From NCBI GenBank assembly GCA_019693395.1, contig JAAMXP010000013.1:17354-81353 (forward strand): a DNA stretch of 64,000 nt. The letters run 5' to 3'. Both the position numbers and the translations under genes were made by a program. Positions within the stretch are counted from its first letter, which is position 1; each line of letters opens with the position of its first letter. Of the stretch, positions 23,382 through 34,800 are shown in pieces. Source of the stretch: Ettlia oleoabundans (taxonomy: Eukaryota > Chlorophyta > Chlorophyceae > Chlamydomonadales). The notes below the pieces were generated by a model. It ran no database searches, was not told where the DNA came from, and worked only from the letters and a program-made list of their open reading frames with translations.

Positions 23382-25492
23382 CTACTGCAGAAAATCAAAG
23401 GCTTCAACAAAGGCGCGCCGCCCCTCTGTGATAGGCGCTGAGGCGTGGGCCGGGATGATGACGTCCCAGCCTTCATGAGCCAAAACAGCCTCCACCCACG
23501 CCCGCCCTTCCTGCATGCGTGCAAAACAGATGAGAAAACGGTAGAAGACCTGAGCTCAGCAAAGAGCGTGATGCAGCAATCCACAAATGCTGGTTGGATG
23601 CAGAGACCTAAGTGCTGTTGATGATTGTGCAATGTATGCTTCTGGAGGTTGCATTTGGTGCACTGTCTGCCCCAGGAGGCAGCGGAGCACCAGCAGGGCA
23701 TGGCAGGTAGCAGGCACAGTGCATACAGCGGTGCAGGAAGCGCAGCATTGCGGACGGACGCCGCAGGATTCAAGGTAGCGGCAAGGCGCCTCGCACCTTT
23801 GGAGAGTTCTCAAAAACCTGCTTTGTCACAGGACCAAGACGATCCCACACTCCCGCCAAGCGAGCCGCCTCGATATTCAACCTGCTGAGGTGCCCATAGT
23901 CCGCAGCTGACATGCAGAACCCTGCACGAGCAAAGCAGGAGTTTGACATGTGAAACAAGGGGCTCTTCACTGCACTGCCAAGTTGGAGGGGCGGAAGCTG
24001 TGGGGCAGCTGCCGAGGGATGTTGCTTCGCGGTCGGAAGCAGCGCACAGACAGCTGCCTACGGCACATTGACCCCAGTTCGCCCTGGCTGGACACTGTCA
24101 TCAACATTGTTATCTCCTAATTCCCTGTCTGGTTGTTCCGTTCACTCCAGCTTCCAATAAAAACTGTCATTTATTACCCACCTGTGTCTGCCAGGAGCAG
24201 AGCACGGTACTGCGGCAGTACAATGGCTGCCTCGAGGAAAAATGGTACCGCCAGCAGCTCGCTTTCCAGCTGGCCCTCAAGCTCTGGTGGCAGCGGATCC
24301 TCCCCTGGCAGACAAGTGGCAGATTAAAAGGGGGGAAAGGCAGGACGGTGGAAGTAAGGTGGAACAGCAGCAAGGGGCGGCAAGTGAGAATGACAGCCGA
24401 GAGAAACAGAGGGGGGAAGAGAGAGAGAGAGGCATATGGCAACAGAGGACAGCAAGTGGAGTGGCATCAGACCGCAAGCACACGAAGCTCACCCAGCACT
24501 TTGCAACGTGGCCGAATGCGACCAATGATTTGTTGGAAGAAAGGGAATGGCGCACCGCGGCCCTCCAGCACACCAGGGGCTGCCCACACCGTGGCTTGGG
24601 GAAAGGCATCACACAGCGCTGGAGCAAACATCCTGCGGGCGGGGTGGAGGCCGTGCCTCTGAAGGATACTGAGCACGTGGAGGGGGGGTCAGGGAGGGAT
24701 CCAGCAGGCATCAAACCACGCGCTGGCCCACGCATTTCAACCAGCCGTCAGTGATGCGCGATGCAACGTTTCCTTCTGCCTGGAAACCGTCGCTGAGTAG
24801 TTGCTGAGGAGTAACCTTCCGCTCACCAATGCTCAGGCGAGGAGCTGGGCAGTACAATGTGGCCCACCGGCCCCCCTATTGACGCCAGCTGACTCAACAG
24901 CTGCTCTGTTGGCGCCACAGGGCTGACCAGCAGTAGGGAGCCGTCTGTGAGGCGTGCCACAGTCATTCGCAACCGTATGTCGACACCCAGAAGCGTGAAG
25001 GGCTGAGTGAGGCCCCACAGGCCAGGTGCAAACTCTTCCAGCTGGGTGGGGCGGGAGACGAAGGGCGGCAGGCCGGATGGGTACCGGGCAAGAGAGGGGT
25101 CATCAGAAGGGGAGCCCATATTAGTTGCCGGAGCCTCATCTGCGGCGCATCAATGCTTGTAACAACGGTGAGTCAGGGGCTTGCAGTGTGGAGGCGGAGT
25201 TCATGGGACAAGCAAAACAGCCGGCGGTGGCGGCGGGCGGTGGCGGCTTACCTACCACCTCCTGCCGCGTGGCTCGGCTCCCAACATGCCGAGCGTCGTG
25301 GTGAGGCGCGGCGATCGATGCAGAGCGTTTCTGCCGCGCCGCCGTGGAACAGCGGTGCGCAGCGAGGCTTACAGCGCCCACCGCTGCATATGCCGCCATT
25401 GCTTCCAAACGCCCGCCTAATATGCTATTGATGTAGAGGCGCGGCTTCCCAAAGGGCCTGATGAGCAGCAGCCATCGCCTGCTGGCACCCAT
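23382..25492 (-). CDS. DUF4336 family protein (metallo-beta-lactamase-like fold), probably plastid
   Basis: Six exons, minus strand: 25492-25252, 25139-24827, 24632-24493, 24304-24182, 23921-23797, 23510-23382; about 356 aa. The signature LEEFAPGLWGLTQPFTLLGV, then RMTVARLTDGSLLLVSPVAP and GPVGHIVLPSSSPEHW, is that of DUF4336. This plant, algal and cyanobacterial family is related to metallo-beta-lactamases; its substrate is unknown. Later blocks FAPALCDAFPQATVWAAPG, LLAVPFFLEAAIVLPQYR and IIPAHASAPITEGRRAFVEA complete the family pattern. The first ~75 residues (MGASRRWLLLIRPFGKPRLY and on; Arg/Ser/Ala-rich) look like a plastid transit peptide. All phases fit. Divergent with the Gly-rich gene. 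Confidence 0.75.
24416..24434. repeat. Short (GA)n purine tract in a DUF4336 intron
   Basis: A run of about eight GA units sits in a longer purine-rich stretch on the plus strand, inside the intron between exons 3 and 4. Confidence 0.7.
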
Positions 25493-26038
25493 TCAGCCCC
25501 ACGTGGCGTCCCTGAGACCTTGGACTGCTGTACAAAGCCCATAATGAGGAAATAAACTTACTATTTGACTTCTACATCTCAACATGCACAGGACAGGCAC
25601 CACGCAGGATGGTACTCAAGTCAGTGGGCAGGAAGGCTTCAGAGGGTGAGTTGCCTGGTGAAGCAGGGCTATTTAGTGGCAGCCTGACGCCATTTGACCA
25701 ACCGGTACCTCTAGTCGTGGCTGGGACTAGTCTGGGTCGTCTAGTCAAGGGAGGCTGACAAGGCATGTGCCGCCCCTGATGGAGGAGCCAGAGCGTTTTC
25801 TCGTAACCTATCCAATGACTGCTTCACAGCAGCCTGCTACAACCCGCCCAAACAATAGCTGCTGTGCAGGCCTTATGACCGCCCCTCTATCACAGATGGC
25901 ACGGCCATTGCTCGGCGTGGCGAAGATGAGCCAGGCAAGCGGCTACATTTGAGAGTAGGAGCATTTCCTCAAGAGTATTACTTGAGTCTCTGCAAGCTGA
26001 GAGCCTACCACCATTGGTGCTGTTGCCATGCAGGCAAC
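25493..26038. promoter_or_regulatory. Divergent region DUF4336 gene / Gly-rich gene
   Basis: About 546 bp between start codons. A short open stretch at 25584-25645 (starts MHRTGTTQDGTQV) ends at a gtgag donor, but its phase does not join the next exon, so it may be 5' UTR. The end just before 26032 is a normal acceptor, so a 5'-UTR intron is likely. Confidence 0.4.
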
Positions 26039-27534
26039 ATGTCGCTGGCTGGATCAACCGGTGGGACCATGCCTCAGGCCATGGGGGGCCTGACAGGCAG
26101 CGACATCGGCGGCACAGGTACGCTTGCCTTACCAGCCAGCAGTGCAACTGCCCACACGCATACACCCTGGCAGGAATACTGCTGGCGTCCCTGCTTTGCA
26201 GTTTTCGATGAAATGGTGTAGGGCAACCTGGCTCGTCCAAACCTGTCTGCACGCAGGCATTGCTGGACTGGGAGGGGCAGCCGGGGGTGGCGCCATGGGT
26301 GATAGAGGTGTGGTGGAGCGCAACCATCAGTTAGTTGGTCATGTTGAAAGCTAGCTGCTCCATCACTACATTTTGTGATGACCCCTGCCGTGCTAACTGC
26401 CTTCCTAAAAATGCTCCCTCGCCCCTGCCCCTCCTCCGCTTCCCACCCCTGCCCCTGCCCCCCTTCCAGGTTACCATGGCAGCACAGGGGTGACGCGTCG
26501 TGCCGGTGACTATATTGGCAGCCGATATGGGGGTGGCAGGGAGCAGGAGGAGATGGGCATAGCCGGAGAGAGCGGCTTTGGCCACACAACTGCAGGTGAC
26601 CGTATGACCCGCACCGCTTGCAGTGCCTGATGGTGAGGTCACATTGCAGCATTTAGAAAAAGAGAAAGACAAGGGCCACCAACCCTTGTGTGCTGGTCTG
26701 CAAGGCGATAGGCTGCCTGGATCTGCAGGCTTTTTGTTCACCTCAGAGAAATGCTTGTTATCGTGGCCACAACAAGTCAGCAAATGGTGGTTTTGCAGTG
26801 GTTTCTCTGCATTCTTCAACCATGTTACAGTGTCGCGTGCATGACCCTGAAGCTGCTAGTCTCAGGAGTAACTGGTCATTGTGTCATGCTCGCAGATGCT
26901 GCCGACTATGCCAGCAAGGCACATGCGACCGGCATTGCCGCCGACGCCAACACAGGCTACAGCAGCGGGCTGGGCAACACTGGGGCTCAGGGAGCTGGCG
27001 CCAGGTGAGCAGCAGTACAGCAGTGGTACTGTATGCACCACTTAGCCAACTGCATGATAAGGTNNNNNNNNNNNNNGGTGTTTGCTTAGGCTGTCCTGCG
27101 TTCTTGATTGACTTTCCGTCATGCCTGCAGTGCCGAGACTGCTCACTTTGCCTCGGAGGGCAAGGCGGGGCTCTACCCAGACAATGAGCATGTGGACCCG
27201 TGAGTGGCGGCCTGGTAGTCTGCCGTCCAATTTCCTTGGCCCGCCTATGATGGCTTGCAGGCAGGGGACTTTCATGGTGCTTTACACAGCAGAGCAGGGG
27301 TATTGTGCACCCTTTGCTGCTTGTTGTGCTGCATTGCCTGTTGGGGTTATTTGTCTAGTACAGGTTTGGCTGTTCCTTGCACCTGTGCATGCAAACCCTG
27401 CTCATTGCAGATATGAAACTGGCTACGACGGCCTGGGCCAACTCCTGTCGCTCTTCCTTGCACTCCTCCCCATCTCCACTGTACTGACCCTCAAAATGCA
27501 GACGGGACAAGAGGCCCATTTTGTGTTCTATTGA
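26039..27534 (+). CDS. Small hydrophilic Gly-rich protein, LEA-like character
   Basis: Five exons in phase: 26039-26117, 26470-26595, 26896-27004, 27131-27199, 27411-27534; about 168 aa. I do not recognise a family. The first 125 residues are Gly, Ala, Ser, Thr and Asp-rich and hydrophilic (MSLAGSTGGTMPQAMGGLTG; DYIGSRYGGGREQEEMG; DAADYASKAHATGIAADANT; HFASEGKAGLYPDNEHVDP). Such disorder is common in stress or LEA-type proteins, but that is a resemblance of composition only. The last exon's tail is hydrophobic and unlike the rest, so the true 3' end may differ. The ATG lies 7 bp after an acceptor, which suggests a spliced 5' UTR. A 13-N assembly gap is inside the third intron. Confidence 0.45.
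27064..27076. other. Assembly gap (13 N)
   Basis: Thirteen unknown bases in the third intron of the Gly-rich gene. Both flanking exons join in phase, so no coding sequence seems lost. Confidence 0.95.
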
Positions 27535-27939
27535 TAACGCAAGGTATTGGTGGTGTACATTGCACATGAAGAAACATGCTGATCCAAGCATATCTCTGTT
27601 TGGAAAGAAGGGCTGCCTGCTGCGCTTCAGCTTAAGCAGCTGTTTCGGGGACATCTCCAAAACCAACTGGGCATATTGATGATTGTTTGATTCGTTAGCG
27701 GGGGTCAATTGCCATCGTTGGTGTGTCATGTGGACATTTTGCATAGAGTGTGGCAGCATGAAATGCAGGGAAAACATTCTGCATGTGCTAATGGCACAAC
27801 AACTGAGAAACTGGACAGAAATCAACAAAAACCTGCAGAAAAACTCTCAAAACTTGGTAGTATTGTTGTTGGTCTATACTAGAGGGCCATGACAACGCCC
27901 TTATGCTTGGTGCTTCATCAGTTGATTTAAGTTCGTGCA
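27535..27939. other. Tail-to-tail intergenic region Gly-rich gene / OSB-CoA ligase
   Basis: About 400 bp, AT-richer than the genes, presumably two 3' UTRs. Nothing else was recognised. Confidence 0.45.
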
Positions 27940-30900
27940 TCACATGCGTGAGCGTGGGCGGCCAGCCACGCCTGCAGCGGCACCGCTCTTGGCAGCGACC
28001 TGCATGTGCTGGTGAACCATTTGGCGCAGCAGATGCTTCACCACCTTGCCAGTTGAATTGACTGGCATGACCACAGTGCTGCTTGCCCTGCCAGCACCCA
28101 CCCCTGATGTACCGGCAGCAGCATCGCACAGAAGGAAAACGCGGGGCAGCTTGAACCCAGCCAACCCTGCCGAGCGGCAATGCTGCTGCAGGATGCGCCC
28201 ATCTACAGTCTGCTCTTCTTCTCCAACATATGTGCTGCCGCTGCCATCGACACCCTGAGCCGTGCCTCCTGCAGCAGCAGCCTGCTCCAGTCCTGCTGCA
28301 ACTCCCACCAGCAGCTGCAGCGCGTTGACAGCCTGCCCACCTCTTGCTCCACCGTGCCACACTCGCGGTTCTGCAGCAACCAGCATGCCGCCATCAACTT
28401 CATAATTGCCCAGTCCGGACCCTGGACGGGAAGGCGACCTCTGCAGCAATGTGCTGCGTAGGTCTTCCACACAAACTGTAGATACAATCCCGCCGCCGCC
28501 CAGCGCCTGCCGCTCCTCCTGATTCTCTCCCGCTCCTCCACCCAGGATGGCTCCCTCAAGTCCACCGCCGCGGAACGGCCCAGCTGGTGCCACCGCTGCC
28601 GCCGCGGCTGCCAGGGCTGCCTTTCCTGCTTCCTGTCGGGGAGACCCGGCCAGCAGCACCTGGCAGCGCTCTCCACGCCATTGCCACCCTGGGCGCAGCA
28701 TCACTGCTGCCGCCACTGCTTCTCCCAGGCGCCAATCTGAGGCTCCTACCACCGCTGCAACCGCCACAGCAGGGTGGCTGGCTAAAGCCCTCTCCACCTC
28801 CCAGGCATGCACGTTCTCTCCCCCAGTCTTGATCATATCCTTGGCACGCCCCATCAACCACAGAGCGCCTGCACAAGCAAGAACAGCAGCTGAGGAACCA
28901 GGTGAACAGTGGTGCAGCAACTCATCTGCAACATCTGCAGCAAACATGAGTCATGAGATAATTGCATCACAGCCTATACAACGGCAACAAGCTGGCCGCA
29001 GGGTTTTGCGTGTGCAGCTTCTTGCAATGCAATTCTGCCAGCAACGACTACCAAGCCAGAGACAAGGGGCGAGCCATACTTCAGCGGCACACTCATATCG
29101 TATCTATTTGAAGGGCGGACCGCAAGGCTATGCAGGGACAAGCCCATACTCGCACCTTGGTGGAGATAGCCTAGGTCGCCGGTACGTAGCCAACCACCCG
29201 GTAGCTGCACAGCAGCTGTAGCGTCCTCATCATCCCAGTACCCCAGCATCACATGGGGCCCACGAGTCACAACTTCGCCCTCTCCCTCCTGACGAATGCA
29301 GCCGCCGCCAGAACTGAGAGGCGCAGTGCCCATACTGCCGCCAAGCGGCTGGTAGACAGCCAGCTCGATGCCAGGAGGCGGTCGCCCCACCAAAACGCCC
29401 CCCGGAGGCTGCGATGACGCGTTCTGTGCGGCGCTGCCATTGGCAGGGCTGCCGCCCGGGCCCCAAAGGGTGGCAAAGGTGAGGGAGGACGCCGCCTCGG
29501 TCATGCCATAGGCTGTGTGCACGGTGGCTGCAGGGCACAGAGATGCCAGGCCTTCCTGCAACGCTTCGGACATGCCGCCGCCGCCCACTAGGATGCGAGC
29601 CACGCTTGGCAAGGCTGCCACCCCCACCTTGCTGGCAGCTGCCACCAGGTCTGACACCATGGTAGGCACTGTAGGAGGCAGAGGTGAGGAAGAGCAAGAT
29701 AAGGTATTAATCAAGAGTGTGACGATTCGGCTTTACCACATGGCGGGGAGCAAGACAAGCGATATTGCAGTGCACATGCCCAAAAGGCACAAGAAAACTT
29801 GCCGTGCTGCTACCAATCCTGAGCCACCCCCAACCTTGAGCTAGCGATGCTGCCACGCTGCCAAAGCCACCCTCACCTGCAATAAAGCAAGTGACCGCAT
29901 GTTGCTGTATGGCGACCAACAGTGCTGCGCCGTCAAAGCGGGGCAGGAAGACATGGCGTGCGCCCGCTGCCAACATGGCCAGAGCTGAGGACAGGCCGCC
30001 AATGTGGAACAGAGGCGCAGCATGGAGGTAGACGTCAGCAGAGCAATACCCGCACTGCGCACAGACGGGTCGCAAAGGTTAAGGTCGTCAACTTTATTAT
30101 ATTGTCAACTTTTATAATAGAAATTTAGAACAGAAATAGTGCAATATGCCAACAAGTACAGCAAGAAGATATTAGTCCCAGGCACGTGAACGGCGATGGA
30201 AGTGCTATCAGGTTACATGCACAACAATAGACAACTGGCAGTTGCCAGGCAGCTGCCTCACCATCAGCAGTTTAGCCATAGACTGAGAGTGCAGCGCAGC
30301 ATGGCTCAGCGCAACGCCCTTGGGCTTGCCTGTGGTTCCTGCAATATTATAGTACGAAACGGCAATATTTTAGTACAAAACTGCAATAATATAGTACCGC
30401 AGGAACGGAAATAACAGCTGATGCAGGGGTCAAAGAGCGGCACAGCAAGTGATTCCTGCACATATCAGCGGTGAAAGCCAAGCTCTGGTGCACTTTCCCA
30501 ATATATAGTGGAGATGCAGTATGAAGCAGCGCAACATGCACAACGGCTGCCCGGTCTCTTGCGCCACGTCAATAACTGCCACAGACCAAGCTCGGCCAGC
30601 TTAATACCCAGCCACACACCTGAGGTGAAGACAATGACGGCTGCATTGCCGGGGGCGCTGACCAGCACCAGGCTTGCATCCGGGCAGCCTGAAATGAGGG
30701 CTTCAGCAAAGGCCAGCTTCAGGCCAGGGGGCGCTGCTTCCAGCTCCTCCTGTCGGTAGTCTGCCGGTGGACCAAGCAGCACCAGGGTTTCAAAGGTGCC
30801 GCGGCCGCCGGCAGCTGCTGTGGCCATGGCAAAGGGCAGGCAGGCTGCGTCTGCGAGCAGCAGGCGCGAACCCACAAGCACTGCAGCGGAGGCTGCCTCT

Positions 30901-31357
30901 CCACCGCTCCAGCGCCAGTTCAGGGGTGCAACCAGGGCTCCGGCGGAAGTCACTGCCAGCAAGGCCTCCAGGTGAGAGTCGGTGGCCAGCGCCGCTACGC
31001 ACACACGCTCGCCCACCTGCTTGTCAGGGGGGAACAGTAGAACAGGCAAGTGAGTCGCTGCAACATGGAATGCAGGGCTTTGCCGAACATCGCTGCAAAT
31101 TGAATGGGGCTGGCAGGCAAGAGCCAAAAATGGGTGCCAGGTGGCACCAGCATCCAACCGCTTCTCGGTAGGTCCCCGTAGCAACACACCTGCATTCCCA
31201 GCTGCTGCGTGAGGCCTGCAGCCAGTGCCGCCACCCTGCGTGACGCGTCTTGCGCTGAGGTAGCCCTGCCCTCGCAGCAGAAGAGAGCTGCACTGCTGCT
31301 GCCGCTGGCTGGAGGGGCGGCGGCGGTGGCATGGAGGTAGCCCGCAATATGCGCCAT
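27940..31357 (-). CDS. AAE14: o-Succinylbenzoyl-CoA ligase (MenE/AAE14), phylloquinone synthesis
   Basis: Activates o-succinylbenzoate with ATP and CoA on the way to phylloquinone, the photosystem I quinone. Six exons, minus strand: 31357-31190, 31016-30620, 30338-30262, 30054-29877, 29668-29156, 28868-27940; about 753 aa against about 560 in Arabidopsis AAE14. AMP-binding motifs: [19 protein letters not shown] (P-loop), [48 protein letters not shown] and [20 protein letters not shown]; the catalytic Lys lies in [22 protein letters not shown] and [10 protein letters not shown] are typical of the plant AAE14 branch. About 140 extra Gly/Ala-rich residues sit inside the C-terminal lid domain. 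The protein ends PRSRM, a possible peroxisomal signal; no clear transit peptide is visible. Divergent with the kinesin gene. Confidence 0.85.
30335..30400 (-). repeat. Three 21-bp tandem copies at an AAE14 3' splice site
   Basis: On the plus strand 'gcaatattatagtacgaaac' (30341), 'gcaatattttagtacaaaac' (30362) and 'gcaataatatagtacc' (30383) are tandem copies. Read in gene direction they repeat 'gtactataatattgcag', the last 17 bases of the intron. Copies 1 and 3 keep the AG, the middle copy has 'ccg' instead. Confidence 0.8.
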
Positions 31358-31820
31358 CTCCGCTTGCTCAGGGTGTGGTGGCCTTCACCCAGTCAGAGTA
31401 GGATTCCCCGCAGCAAAGCTCGTCGGGAAGCTGGGCGAGAACCACGCACTTCTCAGCAGGCTGAAGTCGGACCCAAGAGGCGGCGGCGTGACTCATGCTG
31501 AGGCCATACGCGGGAGGTGCGCTGTGAGGGATAGTAAGCAGAGACAGCGGCTGAGCGTGGGGAGTGACCTCACGCGGGTAAGCGCCGCCCGCAGATCTCC
31601 CACGCATGCTGCGTGGCGTCCCTGCTGCGGCTTGATGAACTTCAACTGGAGTGAGCGCCCTGCTGAGGTTTGGGCGAATTAGCTCGCTGTTTGGCAGCGT
31701 TTGTGTCCCCTTGAGCTTCCCACCTAGCCTTTCGACAGCACCTGGCGTTTCTCCACCTCTCTCCTGCTTGCTCGTGGTGCACGGAATATTAACGCAGGGA
31801 TCGGGACAGTCAGCTCTCCA
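31358..31820. promoter_or_regulatory. Divergent region AAE14 / kinesin
   Basis: 463 bp between opposing start codons. It must hold both promoters. No specific element recognised. Confidence 0.45.
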
Positions 31821-34800
31821 ATGCCGGCCTTCCCGGGCGCCGGCTGGGCCGAGGAGGCACAAGCCTTTGGCTCCCAACAGGGCGAGGAGCCGGCGCTTGG
31901 GGATCACGCCACGGAGGCGGTGCCCTTGGATATGGAGGAGGAAGATGCCGTCAAGGTGGGACGACAAGCCACTACAGCGCCCCTGCGCAGCTGCAGTTGG
32001 GAGTCGGGTAGGCGCCGCCACTGCTGGAACAAACTTATGCGCTGCCCATTCTCTGCTGTGCAGGTGGTTGTGCGCATCCGGCCACCGCTGGCACGGGAAC
32101 TGAACGGCTTCCGCCCCTTTGAAAATGCGGTGCTGGTGGACCCGTCGCGCCAAGTGGTTACGCTGTCGGAGAACCTGGCGGCACTCAGCAACAACGGCGT
32201 GGAGAACGGCATTGTGAGAGGAGCCATTTGTGTTAAATGTGCAGTGGGGCTCTGTAGCAGCTCAGCCAGTGCTCCTGCTCTCAGGGATCATAGAACTGCC
32301 CAGAGGACCCCTTGCAATAGCTTGCTTGTCCAAACGTGCCATTCCCATGTTGCATGCCCACATTGTATCGGCCGTGTCGTTCTGCCATGCAGGTTTACAA
32401 TAGCTACCGCTTTGGGTTTGACCGTGTCTACGGTCCTGACAGCACCCAGGAGGACGTATACATGCAGTCGGCACTCAGCGCAGTGCAGAACGTGCTGCAG
32501 GTACTCGCAGCATTTCATTGGCCTGGTCGTCTTTGTGGCCAAGCGCCTGCTTGTTGATAGCCGCCAGCAGTTGTGGCCAGTGGGTCAAACTGGTTGTGCT
32601 TTGACCACCTCAAAGCAGAACACATCAATTGGCAGCTGTCCGGCATTATCAACGGCTATCACCTTGCTTACCCTCAAGATTTGCCCATCTCATCAGGTGA
32701 TGCTGTTGAGATGCTATCCCTCCCTGGTCCCTGTGCTGGCATGCTGCAGGGCTACAACGCCTCCATCATCGCCTATGGCCAGACCGGCACTGGCAAGACG
32801 TACACAATGGAGGGCGAGCGGTCACCGGGGCTGCTGGGCGGGGTGTGCGCTGAGGCTGGTATCATCCCTCGCGCCATTGAAGACGTGTTTGCGTACATCC
32901 AGCGCGACACTGGCGAGCACTGCAAGTTCCTGGTTCGGGCTTCTTATCTGCAGGTAACCGCAGCTGTGGTTTGTGTCGTTTATAATGTGCCTCAACACGA
33001 AAGGAAGCAGGCGCAGGGATGTGCAACGCGCTGCAGAGGTTGGGTAAAGAGAAGGTCCGGCATGCAGACAGCCAAAGCTGGCATGCAGCAGCTTCTCCGG
33101 ATGCTTGCAGGTGTGCCTGTGCTGTTGCATCCTGCCAAGCTGACCATGCATGTTCCTGCCATCCCGGTGCTGCATGCAGATCTATAACGAGGTGCGAGGC
33201 AGTGATGCAGTGCGGCAGCCTGCAATCCACCGCTGCAGTCTTGTATTGGCATAGCCGCGTGGCTGGCAGCTCCTCCTAGGCTTTTTGATTGAAGCGTTGC
33301 AGTCTGGTGCAGCACTTGTCATGGCGCAGCAAGTAACAGTGCTTTTCTCCTTCTTGTTTTGCATATCTTTGTTCCATCCCTGTGTGCCCCTGCTGTACTC
33401 AACTGCGTGAACTGATAAACGTTGTGGTCACCTGTCCGAAGGCTGCCATTCCACTACTCAAAGCAGCATGCTCCGGTATTACCGTCCCCTTGCAGGTCAT
33501 TTCCGACCTGCTGAAGCCCGAGAGCGTCAACCTTGTGGTGCGAGAGGACCGGCGGCGAGGGGTGCACGTGGAAGGGTTGTCTGAGTGGGTAGTGCGCTCG
33601 CCGGCAGGTGTGCTGGGCACTGTCCTGGCAGCACCTTCGGTTGGTGTGGTCGGGCACCTGCATGTATGGAGGTGGAACGGAACGTCTAGTTTGGTTGGCG
33701 GCTTGCTTGCCTTTAGCAAGTCATTGATCCAGTTGTGGCTGCCTTAAGTGGCCTGCGTTGCTGGTTTATAACACACCAACTGTATCCTTTGCCACTGTGC
33801 TTCCTGCCGTCACCTGCAGAGGTGTATGCTCTGATGGAGCGGGGTGCTGCCGTACGTACCACTGGTGCCACCAAGTTAAACGAGATTTCCTCCCGGTCTC
33901 ATGCAATCTTCATGCTGATTGTGGAAAAGTCAACTACGGTGGATGGGGCAGGCAGCGGCCAAGGCGGCGGCAGCGAGCAGTACAGCGGCATGGCCCCAGG
34001 TACGCTGTTCCTGTGATGGGGGGTAAGCAGGTGGCTTGGTGGAGGGTGGCGTGAGGCTTGGGCGGCAGCAGCAGCTGCATTCTTGGCAACCACCATCAGC
34101 ATGTTGTTGTGGAAAGCCGGGCCATACTTGAGCTTCTGCTTCTCGCAAACACATGCATTTGGCAAACCATCACTGCTTGTTGCTCTGTTTTGGAACCGTT
34201 GTTCTGCTTCCAACTTTCCTGGAATTGCCATCGTTGAATTATTCTGCCTGCATGGCGTAACCTGTCCATGTCCGCCTTGCAGGCATGGGGCGTGGCTCCT
34301 CCTCGGCTCGCAGCGAGGGCAGGCAGACCGTTAAGGTTGGCAAGCTTAACCTTGTGGACCTAGCTGGTAGTGAGCGAGTACATGTGACAGGGGCAACTGG
34401 CAAGCGGCTGGAAGAAAGCAAAAAAATCAACCAGAGCTTGAGCGCGCTGGGAAACGTGATTGCGGCGCTGACGGACCCAAAGGGACGTGACGCACGGCCA
34501 CACGTGCCCTACCGGTGCGCTCGCACTTTGCTGGAATGCAGCGTGTGACATGAGCAAGTGGCAGGGTGGGCTGGCAGTGAGGGTTGCAAGTTGCATGTGC
34601 ATCCGCGTCCCGACCTGCAAAGTTGGGAGTTGTAACATGAAGATGATTGGTGCCTGCTCAGCTCCTGCCAGTTCACCGCACCAATCAGTGTCTTTGCTTC
34701 TTTACCCCCTGCGCCTTTGGTCACCTTCCACATTTTGTCTGTGCCTTGTGATGCCATGCAGCGACTCGAAGCTGACTCGCATCCTTGAGGATAGCCTGGG

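Noticed and set aside
24860..25139. DUF4336 gene as a classical zinc beta-lactamase
   Set aside because: The family signature is DUF4336 and the HxHxDH zinc motif was not seen in the exons.
31368..32153. 261-codon minus-strand open frame upstream of the AAE14 start
   Set aside because: It overlaps the kinesin first exons in antisense and is not in frame with the AAE14 start, so it is not an N-terminal extension.
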